A stretch of 64,000 nt of DNA from Hybos culiciformis (taxonomy: Eukaryota > Arthropoda > Insecta > Diptera > Hybotidae): positions 104,641,372 through 104,705,371 of the forward strand of contig OZ023274.1 in NCBI GenBank assembly GCA_964007475.1, written 5' to 3'. Shown one piece after another: positions 13,269 to 23,272 of the stretch; position 1 is the first letter of the stretch; every line of letters begins with the position of its first letter. The position numbers were made by a program, and so were the translations under genes. The notes beneath the pieces are model-generated. The model was not told the origin of the DNA. It was given only the letters and a program-made list of their open reading frames with translations, and did no database searches.

Positions 13269-13927
13269 CAGGGGTGTCAACTAATTTTTCTATAAGATCT
13301 ACTTCGCGCAGTAAAAATCCTCTGCGATCTACTTTTTCTAAAAGTAGGAGTAAGAGGAGCAAGCAATATTAAGGGTGTTCGTCTGTTAGATTAGTTCGGT
13401 ACTTCGACTTTATTATTTTCATTTGTGAAAATGCTGATTCGCACAAATATGTCGAACCAAAACAGCCGTATAAATTTTCAGCACATTTTTTTAGATTCGG
13501 ATATTTATCTTCTGCTAAATATTTCCAGAATTTATCTTCGGAAGCTCTTGCTTTAATTCAAATATTATTTTGTAAAGTAAAAATTTCTGGTTCAAGTGTA
13601 ATGTTATCCATATCAAAAATAGTGGAAAGGTTTCTGCTTTAATATATTGTTATCAAATGGAAAACTCATAAATAAAACTACATTTTTTAAAATCTTCGAA
13701 ATGGCTTCTTCAATAACGTTCTTAATTTCTTTGATATATTTATTTTCATCATAATTAGTAGAAGCAGAACTTTTGATTGCGCCAACATGTTTGGAAAATT
13801 AGATAAATTTTTTTGATTCTTGAAATTGAAAATTGCAATTTGAAAGGAAATAAATATCTGAAATATATGAATATCTATTGGCGATCGACCTAAAATCATT
13901 ACGCGATCGACGCTATTGACACCTCTG
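13269..13927 (-). mobile_element. Decayed hAT transposon with transposase C-terminal remnant
   Basis: The ends form an inverted repeat, CAGGGGTGTCAAC on the left and, read inward from the right, CAGAGGTGTCAAT. The flanks are an 8-bp near-duplicate, tcttatat (13261-13268) and tattatat (13928-13935), as hAT insertion produces. On the minus strand about 13380-13500 reads PNLKKCAENLYGCFGSTYLC and then ESAFSQMKIIKSKYRTNLTD. This is the C-terminal dimerisation region of hAT transposases of the ZBED/GTF2IRD2-like type. The frame is then broken by stops and shifts. At 659 bp it is an internally deleted, non-autonomous copy, too short to encode a full transposase. Subterminal 'gcgatc' motifs occur at both ends. 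Confidence 0.85.
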
Positions 13928-15160
13928 TATTATATCTATAGTTATAAGAAGTTAATGTCTTAATCTCTGCAGTTCAATTATTATTAAACATTTTTTCACT
14001 ACATAAACCACGAATCACATCGAAATCGTAATAATGTTTAGGATTGGCCGAATAAGGAGGTACAAGCCCTAATAAGCTTTAGATCTAATTTTTATATTAA
14101 TACTTTGAAATAATAATGTATGAAAAATTAATTCCTTTTCCCATTTCCATATTAACAAAATTTTTAATTTAAATTTCCAGTATCTAAATGTAAAAAAAAT
14201 AAAACAAAATGAAGGTGCACATGTACTATTAAAATTTTAAATATCTATGTTTTGAAGACTTAAGATTCTAGAGTAAAAAACAAAACTGATACCTATTTAA
14301 TTAAATATTCCATAAATAAAATGTATGAATAGTACCGGCGATTCGTGAATAACAAGAACAAATTAGATTTTTAATTTTAATTTATCTGACTGATGCATTA
14401 TTTTTGAACTAAAAAAATTACATTTAAAAAATGTTTCATTTTTTTTTATTAAATATGAATCCTTTTTTTTTGCTATAATCAAATACGAATCAAAAGCATT
14501 ATAATTAAACAAAAACATCCCTTTTTATATTTTATATAATAATATATATTTTTATTTTAATTTGTGCGCATTATAAAATATCCTAACGATTTAATATCCT
14601 CATTTTTATTATTATTAAAATTTTTTTTTTTTATATAAATAAGTTCCCACAAAATTTTCATTTTATATAGTGACCCACGTGTCTGAAGTGTGTGAGAACA
14701 AGTAGATTATTTGATTTCTCACGACCATTCTATATAGAAAATAAAAAATAATATGTTTTTTTTTTTTTTCGTTTCTTTTCGAAGGGTGAGAAAAATAGTT
14801 TTCATTTCAATCATTGTTTTTTGTTCTTTTTTAATATTTTTTATAAGGGTTATTGAAAAAAAAAAATGAAATAGAAAATTGATCCTTATCTCCAGCAAAA
14901 AAATATAAACTCCTTAGCTTTAAGACAACGAGCCGATTTTAATATATTATTTTTAAATTAATTAATTTTACTTTGAAAAAGATTTTGTTGGTATAAATTA
15001 AACAGCAAAATAAAACCTTTGATTGTAGTCTAGTCTATGCTTAGTTTAATCGTTAGTAATTGTTTTAAAATAAAAGAAGTAACTTTTTAAAATATATTGT
15101 TTTTATTACTTAAAATTTACAATGCCTATCTAAGTAAAATTAAAACAATAAAATTGAAAA
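13928..15160. other. Spacer between the hAT remnant and the WDHD1 3' end
   Basis: No gene is recognised. The stretch contains the Su(H)/E-box cluster at 14644-14723 described separately, together with T- and A-rich runs (14461-14468, 14757-14770). The part nearest 15160 should include the WDHD1 3' UTR. Confidence 0.45.
14644..14723. promoter_or_regulatory. Candidate Notch-responsive Su(H) cluster with inverted pair and CACGTG
   Basis: Within 80 bp there are three exact matches to the Su(H)/CSL consensus YGTGRGAA: TTCCCACA at 14644-14651 (-), TGTGAGAA at 14691-14698 (+) and TTCTCACG at 14716-14723 (-). The last two face each other across 17 bp, matching the Su(H) paired-site (SPS) arrangement of E(spl)/Hes1-type Notch targets (about 15-17 bp spacer). 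A palindromic CACGTG, a Hes/Hey-class E-box, sits at 14676-14681. The nearest plausible target is Hey, a known Notch target class, whose ATG is about 3.3 kb away on the minus strand. WDHD1, which ends at 15161, is closer but unlikely. Function is inferred only from motif order and spacing. Confidence 0.5.
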
Positions 15161-18100
15161 TTAAGCCTTGAATCCAAATTTTGCTAATTTAGATATACCG
15201 CTTTGTTTGCCATCTTTTGTATTATCATCATCTTCGTGCTTTCTTTTCATAGATTCCTTATTAATATGCTGCGATTTATATTCTTTCATACCCATTTTTG
15301 TTAACTCCATTTCACTTAAATCAGGAAAACTTTGTTCCAAACTGTCTTTGTTATTTTTAAACCATAATGGAAATGCTATTTTTGGAGTATTCTATAAAAT
15401 AAGTTTTATTTAAATATTAATCGAAAGTATTTGAACTGAATTTTAGAATGGTGTTTGAATTTTTTAAAAATAAAATGCTAACGCGATTGTTCGATATTCA
15501 TCTCTCATTTGTATATTGTTTTTGGTATTCTATTAATAGTGAGAACTGTTCACCTGATTCTACAACTTAATTTTTTGGCAATTGCGTTCAGTGAAATATC
15601 GAACAAAAATGGCGAAGCAATATTTAATCGATGCAAAAAATAAAGGATAATGTAGGTACACTATAGTCTTGGTATTTTCTCTAATAACGTAATAACATTG
15701 TTTTTAAAAATAAAAAATCATATCAAATGCAAGGAAATGTTTTGTAAAAATTTTCAAAATATAATTAAAATATTTGTTTAGGATTGTTAAAACATATTTT
15801 TCAATTACCTCATTTTTAGCTTTGTTTTCATTGTTACTACTTTCGCCATGAATAGAGGTGTCTAAAACTTCACTTTCCATTGTTTGAAATAAATCTTGTG
15901 ATAAATGATCAGACTTTTTGCTTTCGAATCCTATTACTTTTTCAGTTAGATGACTCAATGGGTTAGCCGTTGTTTTGCTGGCACTATTTGATATTGATGA
16001 TCTTTTAAAGGGATTTCGAATCACTTTCTATTAAAAAAAAAAAAGAGTTCAAATAATTATCTAATTTATTCATTTATATTAATATTAGATAATTGGACTC
16101 ACTGGTGCAATATGAGGTGTCGATGGCTTTGAAGTGGGCTGAAGAGCTAATAATGTGCATGGTAGTGGACTACTTTGTAATAAATTAAAAGCATTAGCTT
16201 CTAATTCTTGGATTTCCTTTTCACGTTTCTTTTCCTAAAATAAAAAGAAAATATTTATTGATTTTCAATCGACTCAAATTCGAAATCCATCAGATAAGCT
16301 GAACTTGAGTTGAAATTCAAAAAGTACATTTCATTTTTAATTTTCTTCTCAGTGTGCAGCATACACTAATAATGAAGGCTTAACATTTTGATAACAACAT
16401 TGATATTAATTTGTATGAGTAATATAGATTACAAAATAAACATTTCGAGCGACTTAAAAAATAAATACAAACAAAATGTATATCAAAAATAAAAGTAATA
16501 AGATCGATTCACTGAACAAAATTTGTTATTTTAATAAAGAAGTGAAAATAAATGAATTTGAATTAAGTCTTATTTTGAATACTCACTTGTACTTCAAACT
16601 GTGGCAATAGTTCTGACAATTTATCAGATAAATGAATTCTACCCAGTTTACTAGCATATTTTACTGCTAATGTTAAAATAGATGGTGATGCAATCATTTC
16701 AATCAGTTCTTTTGCACGTGATTCCATTTCAGAACGACATGCTATCTAAAATAAAATTAAAAAACTATCAATTAAATACAAAAAAAAAAGTTTTGGATCA
16801 TACTTACAGAAAATAATTTTATAACTGCTTCTTTAATTAGTTTTTCAGAGTTTTCAACGTTAAAAGTCATCCAGCGAACTAAGGACTCTTCAAGAATAGT
16901 TTTCTCTGAATCAATATCACACATTGGAATTTGCATTTGTATTTCTTGAATCATTGGCTTCGGCGTTGTCATAGGATATGAAGAGCCTCGACATAATACT
17001 GCTTGTATGATTTGAGAGCTTTCCAGAATTTCTACCAAATAATAATTATTTGAAACACTTTGAGCCTAAAAATAACAGAATTAATTATTTTTCTATTAAC
17101 CCAAATATTAAAATAAAACCGTACATGTAGCATTGTATCACAAATTGGATACCTAAAAACAATAAACCATTAGATAATCTTTGAATAAATATGATACAAA
17201 TTGAAAAAACAAACCAGCAATTAGTTTTCGTACTATACATTTGAACTAAGCCCATTGTATCACAACATACTGGCGATCCTTTATCTGAATAACCAATCCA
17301 AGTAATTTTTTTTCCCGGGGTTATTGGAATTCTTATTTCTTTTGTCCGTAAGCTAAGACCTTGAATTAAAAAAAAATTAAAAGAATTAACATAATTTAAT
17401 TTTTTCGAATAAGTATGTACCAAAACATTGCAATAAAATTGCAGAAATGTGCTGATCTTCTGACGCCGGTGCAGAGTGGAATGCTACCATTAACTTATCA
17501 TTCCTGCCACATATAGCAACCACCGGCCCCGGAATAGAAATCACCTACAACAAAAAACAATTAACTATACTTTACTTTAATACTATAATCATATCAATAT
17601 GTATTAAATAAAAACTCATTCTACGAACTCACCTCTCGTTGAGTTCCCATTGCACTAAAAATTCTAAGCATTCTGTTGTCTGTGCAAACGGCAACTAAAT
17701 TATCTGAAACAATTAAGTGTTTTGGCTTGAAAATCTTGCAAAAAAACTAAAGACGAGAAAACTGTGAAAATCTAAAAAATCTTTAAGACACTTTAGGAGC
17801 CTTCAGATTTGAAAGTGATAATGAAAAACTTTTTATCTAAAAACAATTTTTTTTTTATAGGTACCTGTTGCAGTAATAGCTAAAATTCCTTCACAATTCG
17901 GCATATCTGCTGACCATTCTCTATTACCCGAAGACGCCAATGCAATACACATTAGTTTATTAGAACTTGCAGATGTTAATGCAAGTACCGAATTACTCAA
18001 ACTTGCAATATTATGATTTGAATAATTTTTCATAAATAAATTATGATGAACAGTGACATCATGAAATTCAACATCAATAGAACCATCGTCAGAATGTTGG

Positions 18101-19568
18101 TTATGAGCACGAACAATACCCACATTATTCCATACAAGATATCTTGAAAGAATTATTTTTCCAACTTTTAGAAAAAAAATTTTCATTTAAAGATGTTTCA
18201 ACCTAAGTACCTATTTTCTAAATCGATCGGTGTTGCCCCTGGTTGTAAAGGTGGCTGCTGTTCAAATCTAGGAATATGACGTTCCCCAACATCATGTAGT
18301 GACATCATACTTTTAGTATCCGAATTTTTGTCATCATAGTTCCCATCATCTTGCATTTTCCTCGGCTTTAGAGTTTCATTTTTTAGTTTTTCCAATGAAA
18401 TGCAATTTTCATTATCGACATCATTATCACGAAAATTTACTGCAAAATATAATTTTTATATTGTTAATTTTATTTAAAACAAAGAAATTTCTCATTTAGA
18501 ACTAACTCACTTCCATCGAAATCATTCTCAATTAAATTATCTTCTACAGCATCATTATTAAGAAAATCTTCTTCTTCATTGTCCGCAGAATTTTCTAGGC
18601 AATCAATTATTGTCCCCAGTTGACCAGATGAATCACAATAAGCAAATTCTGACTTATTTTTGGGATTCCATTGTATAGCTGTTATTGTTTGACATTCTGA
18701 ATTTGAAACTTCTCCGGCAATAGTTTGTTGTTTGGCAATATCCCAAACATAAATATCTCCATTCTGTGTACCACATGCCATAAATTCACCATCAATTGAA
18801 TATTGGCAGCAACTAAAATTGTGCAAAATTTCATCTGAACTTAATGTAAACTGGGTCACCCAACTTGAAGTACTAACAACTACAATTTCTTTTCCTTTAA
18901 CATAGGCCAAAGTGTTTCCTTTAACAGGCTCAAACGATACAATTGAAAAAAGTTTTCCTTCTTCTGTAGTTTTGATTTTTGTCAAGCCATCGAATTCTTT
19001 AATTTCTTTCTTCTCTAAAAGATCCCAAATTTTTATTTTGCCCTCACCACCATAGGATGCCAATAAATGTTTTTCATTTAAATCTATTGCTATAACTGGC
19101 CCCGAATGACCCAACAACTGGAACTCACTTTCAGATTTATCTTTTAAAACACATTTAATTTCGGTGTCTTCAGAGCCTGCCACAATAAATTTGCTATTAA
19201 CTTTAATTGAATTAATTGGAGCCGTGAAACGCATTTCAGTTCCATCTTTATCGAATTCCGGATATGTGTACGACTGAACGGTATTGATGTCTGTCGATAG
19301 AAGTATTCTGTTTTCATAATAAATGACACATTGAACAATTTCGCCAACACATTTAGATGAGGGATCATCATCATCTATTCCATTCCATGTTCGCAGATCA
19401 CCATCAGTACCACAAGTTATAATTGTCCTATGATAAATATTAAGGTATAGAAATTATATAGGTAGGTAGATATATGAAAAATAAAAACTTTTACCCTTCG
19501 TCGGTATAACAAACATCTGTCTTTCCATCTGTGTGAGCATAGCGCAATGGAGCCCGTCTAAATGGCAT
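15161..19568 (-). CDS. WDHD1: WDHD1 / And-1 / Ctf4: replisome adaptor
   Basis: WDHD1 is a nuclear trimeric hub that links the CMG helicase to DNA polymerase alpha. Thirteen exons join in frame to 954 residues: 19495-19568, 18511-19427, 18211-18439, 17865-18142, 17633-17703, 17421-17544, 17215-17359, 17125-17152, 16808-17065, 16587-16745, 16103-16234, 15809-16027 and 15161-15391. The start reads MPFRRAPLRYAHTDGKTDVC. WD40 repeats fill about residues 1-300 (DGDLRTWNG, GKIKIWDLL, NGDIYVWDI). An acidic linker follows, then the SepB/Ctf4 beta-propeller (about 405-640: YLVWNNVGIVRAHNQ, IDVEFHDVTVHH, KKITWIGYSDKGSPVCCDT, PICDTMLH). A helical region follows (LAVKYASKLGRIHLSDKLSE). The C-terminus is basic (GISKLAKFGFKA). 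The vertebrate HMG box is not apparent, and the protein is shorter than the roughly 1,130-residue human form. Exon 8 is only 28 nt. Confidence 0.95.
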
Positions 19569-19863
19569 TATAATAAACAATATAAATATTCAAATGGATT
19601 ATTAAAAAACTTTTATAAAAAAAAAAAGCAAATCTGTATATAAATTTCAAAATTTTTTTATTATGAACTTTTGGCGCGCAAATATTTTTCTTGAGAAATG
19701 AATGTCAGATGGCTTACCTTTCAGCGCTAAATGTTTAGTAGCATTAGTTATAAGGATTTTTTAAAGATAAAATCATGTAAAATTCTTCAAAACCGGTTTT
19801 CTGGAGCCTTACGGTTTACAACTGAGAAAATGTTATCAATACTAAACAAATTAAAAACCAAAG
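19569..19863. other. WDHD1 upstream region and edge of the LINE insertion
   Basis: No separate gene. It should contain the WDHD1 5' UTR and promoter on the minus strand. The exact 5' boundary of the retrotransposon that follows could not be fixed, because recognisable reverse-transcriptase sequence begins only near 19915. Confidence 0.4.
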
Positions 19864-19865
19864 TT

Positions 19866-21843
19866 GAATACATTATTCGAATATCGAAGCGTTGGCTCAA
19901 ATACAGTGTTTAATATTGACAAAGTGATCCAAAAATTAATTCATAATCAATTATACAATTTTCTTTGTGCTAATAATTTTTTCTACAAATTCCAATTTGG
20001 ATTTCGATCAGGTAGTGGTACACAAACAGCTTTGGTGCATTTGATAGATTATATCTGTCATTCAATTGATAATGGTATGTTTGTAGGGGGACTATTTTTG
20101 GACTTCGCAAAGGCATTTGATAGTGTTGATCATAGTATACTGATAAAAAAGTTAGAATTTGCTGGGGTCAGGGGATTATCCCTACAAGTATTCAAAAATT
20201 TATTAATTAACAGGTTTCAATGTGTCGAAATAGATGACTCAAGAAGTAGTCTTAAACCTATTAAGATTGGAGTTCCTCAAGGAAGTATATTGGGTCCGCT
20301 CCTATTTCTTATATTTATAAATGACATGTCACTGTTGTCATTGAATGGTAGCATGTACCAATTTGCTGATGATACATCACTCTTCTACCCGTCGATTAGC
20401 ACAAGCAGCATGCTTTCTTTAATCAATCATGACATTGATATTATAAGTCATTACCTTAAGATTAATAGATTAACTTTAAATGCAAACAAAACTGTCCTTT
20501 TAGCTTTTAGATCCATTAATAAAAGAATTGAACCTTTGTCCATTGACATAAATGGTACCACCATATATGAGGCGGACAAGGTTAAGTATTTGGGTCTTAT
20601 CCTTAATAAACATCTTAAATGGGATAACCACATTACCTACCTTAGAAAAAAACTATTACCAGGACTTGCAGTTCTCTACAAATATAGGAATATGCTTAGC
20701 TTGTCTACAAAAAAACTATTATATTTTTCAATGATTCATTCACATTTATCATCTTTAACTATTATATGGGCAAATGCTGGTGTGTCTATCATTAAACCTA
20801 TTCAAATTATACAAAATAAAAGTCTTAAACTTACTCATAATATAAATATTCGTTATTCGTCTATCTTGCTATACAGATCACTGAATATTTTACCAATTAA
20901 AGGACTCCTTATCAGACAATCTGCCATATTTATATTTAAAAACCTAAATAGTATTGGATATCAAACCCTTAATTTTATACCATCTGAGTCCCTGAGACTC
21001 ACTCGTAATTCGAACAACCTTTTAATTAAATACTGTAGGCTGGAATTAACAACCCAAAAAATTTCTCACAGTGGCACCAAAATTTACAATTCTCTTCCTG
21101 TAGGTATTAAATCAGCTCTTTCGTTATCAATCTTCAAACTTAATGTTACTAATTGGATAATCAACTCAAAGCTTGATCAACTGTTGTAGGCTCTTATACA
21201 TTAAATGACTAAGTATTTTTACTTAAGTTCATTGTTATATAATTTTTATATAATTTTTATAGTTTTTTAGTTCTATTATATTATATGTTAATAAACTCTA
21301 CTTAAATATTGTTACCATTTTGTCTACTCCGGGCTTGATTTGAGATCTCAGTACAATCTTTAGTCAAAAGCTTAAGTTTTTATCGCTAAGTAGTTAATAA
21401 CCTCTAGTGAAAAGTAGTATTTGCTTAATTATATTAAATATTGATTATTATCTTTATATTATTTTTTATATTTTTTTTTATTATTATTTTTATATTATGT
21501 ATTAACTTTCATAAATTGATCTTTGAATTTTTAGATTGGAATATTTGTGTAATGATCCTTACTACCATAATAATAATACTTATTTGAATTGTAGTAAAAT
21601 ATTAAAATATTGAATTTTATTTGAATTTCAACTTATAATGAATTTGTATGGAATAATCTGAATTATGTTTTAACATTTTTTACATTTTTATTTGCCAGGT
21701 ATTAGCCCATCAGGCTTTTATAGCATTGGGCATTAGAGCTTTGTTTTTTAAGACTAAGTGTAATTATGTAATTATATAATTATATTTATATTTTGTTAAA
21801 TCAATAAAGTACTGAATTAAATAAAAAAAAAAAAAAAAAAAAA
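19866..21843 (+). mobile_element. 5'-truncated non-LTR retrotransposon, CR1/L2-like, reverse transcriptase
   Basis: An open frame to 21189 (about 440 residues) encodes most of a reverse transcriptase: FQFGFRSGSGTQTALVHLID, GLFLDFAKAFDSVDHSIL, IGVPQGSILGPLLFLIFIND, the catalytic YQFADDTSLF box, VKYLGLILNKHLKWDNHI, and a C-terminal GTKIYNSLPVGIK...FKLNVTNW motif usual in the CR1/L2/jockey assemblage. The endonuclease and the first part of the RT are missing. The residues just before KVIQKLIHNQLYNF no longer match the family, so the 5' end is truncated or rearranged. A 3' UTR of about 630 bp contains a small hairpin (around 21700-21735), an AATAAA at about 21803 and a terminal A-run to 21843. 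The unbroken frame suggests a fairly recent insertion. No target-site duplication was found. It sits between WDHD1 and MAN1. Confidence 0.88.
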
Positions 21844-21900
21844 CTACATGGGTTTTTTTTTGGGATTTTATGGGCAATTTGTGTCAAAAAATTTACTCAT

Positions 21901-22177
21901 TTTAAGTAGTAAACACAATTGGGGCGACAGCGACAACGACAGCGATAGCGACCATAAAAAAAAATAGAAACCATATATTTGTATGAGAATGAACACAATT
22001 GAGGCGACTGGCGACAAACGACTTTATCGCCTGGCGAAAAATTTAGAAATGTTTCTATTTTGTCGCCAGGCGACAACGACAACCATATATTTTTTTTATT
22101 TATTTTTCTATTTGTTTATTTTTATCCTGTTTATTTATTTCGTCGCGTTGTCGCCCCAATTGTGTTTAGTACTTAAA
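21901..22177. mobile_element. Foldback MITE, family A, copy 1
   Basis: The terminal inverted repeat ACACAATTGGGGCGACA begins at 21913. Its complement ends at 22165, and the inverted match extends outward with one mismatch to 21901 and 22177. The interior is rich in CGAC/GTCG and contains a subterminal copy (cacaattgaggcgactggcgac) at about 21993 and complementary tcgccaggcgacaacgac near 22060. There is no coding capacity. A second copy with the same ends and interior lies at 40567-41187. A possible direct repeat TAGTA flanks the AACACAATT ends here but is not duplicated at copy 2, so the superfamily is unassigned. Confidence 0.85.
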
Positions 22178-22928
22178 TGTGACATTTTGGCAGTTTTAAC
22201 AGTGCTTTGATGTTGTGTACCATTGATTAATGTTGTGTACTGTAGAATTTCTAATAGTTGTTGCAGCGACAAATAGATACTGTGGTTGGCTTGTATTGTC
22301 ATTAATTGACATCTTGCTTTTTTTTTTTCAATTTTAAAAAGGTGAAAAATAAAAAAATATATATTTTTGTAGTAAAATAAAAAGCAAAGTTAAGCTATAG
22401 TTTTAATTTAAAATAAAAATTTTAAATTTAAAGTTAAATTAAAATAATTTATTTTGGTAAAAATTCAGCAGTGAAGTAAGTTTGTTTTCTTTTTATTTTT
22501 GCCGCGGGAGAAAAATAATAAACTTCTGTAGCAGCTAGCTACTCTACATCTTCTAAACGCAAAACACATTTTTTCATCCTCATAAATTGAAAAATAAAAA
22601 AAAATTTATAGATATTGATAATAGTTTTTTTTATTTTTAAAATACATTATTTTGATTTTAATTTGGAGTCAGCGTAAAAATAATTTTCAGACTAATCGCT
22701 TCGCTAGCGTTCTTCTAAAAGATTTGTTAAAACACCTAGCAGCGTGAGCGTCCTCTACTCCAAAAATACAGAGCCCCGGGGTCTAAGGACCTGGGCATAA
22801 ATAATAGTGCAAAATATTTTGAACAGTTTTTTAATTTACCAAAAGAAAAGTTCAAACGACGTTTTAAATTAAAAATTCAATAAAGACAGAATTTTTAGTG
22901 AACCTGAGCGCGCTGTAGGTGTTATATG
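22178..22928. other. Spacer upstream of MAN1
   Basis: AT-rich sequence with a modestly GC-richer stretch around 22680-22800 (cgcttcgctagcgttct, gagccccggggtct). No gene is recognised. It may include the distal MAN1 promoter. Confidence 0.4.
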
Positions 22929-23139
22929 TTATAGGTATGTACCTACTTACCTTTCCTGCTTAAGGTTGTAGCCTTCCATATTTGATTACTAGTTAGTTAG
23001 GTAGGTATACATATCTAGTTGCTTCTTGTTTAGTTATAGGTATGTTATCTTAGGTACTTACCTTTCCTACTTAATGACTAAGTAGCCTTCTATATTTGAT
23101 TACTAGTTAGTTAGGTAGGTATACATATCTTGTTTAGTT
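22929..23139. repeat. Tandem duplication of about 105 bp upstream of MAN1
   Basis: Two similar units, about 22929-23034 and 23035-23139. Each runs from ttataggtatg through acttacctttcct, gccttc.atatttgattac and tagttagttaggtaggta to tgtttagtt. They differ at several positions, so the duplication is not fresh. It lies about 130 bp from the MAN1 start codon. Confidence 0.8.
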
Positions 23140-23272
23140 CAAAAATATAATAAATAGATACCTACATATCTATATATATAGAAATTTACATTTATATTTA
23201 GACATTTCCTACCTATCAAATTTAGAATCCCAAAAATTAAATTATGTTTCTAATTTTTTAGCTTTAATATTA

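Noticed and set aside
15168..15413. Plus-strand 81-codon frame
   Set aside because: It is antisense to the last WDHD1 exon, which reads as a conserved C-terminus.
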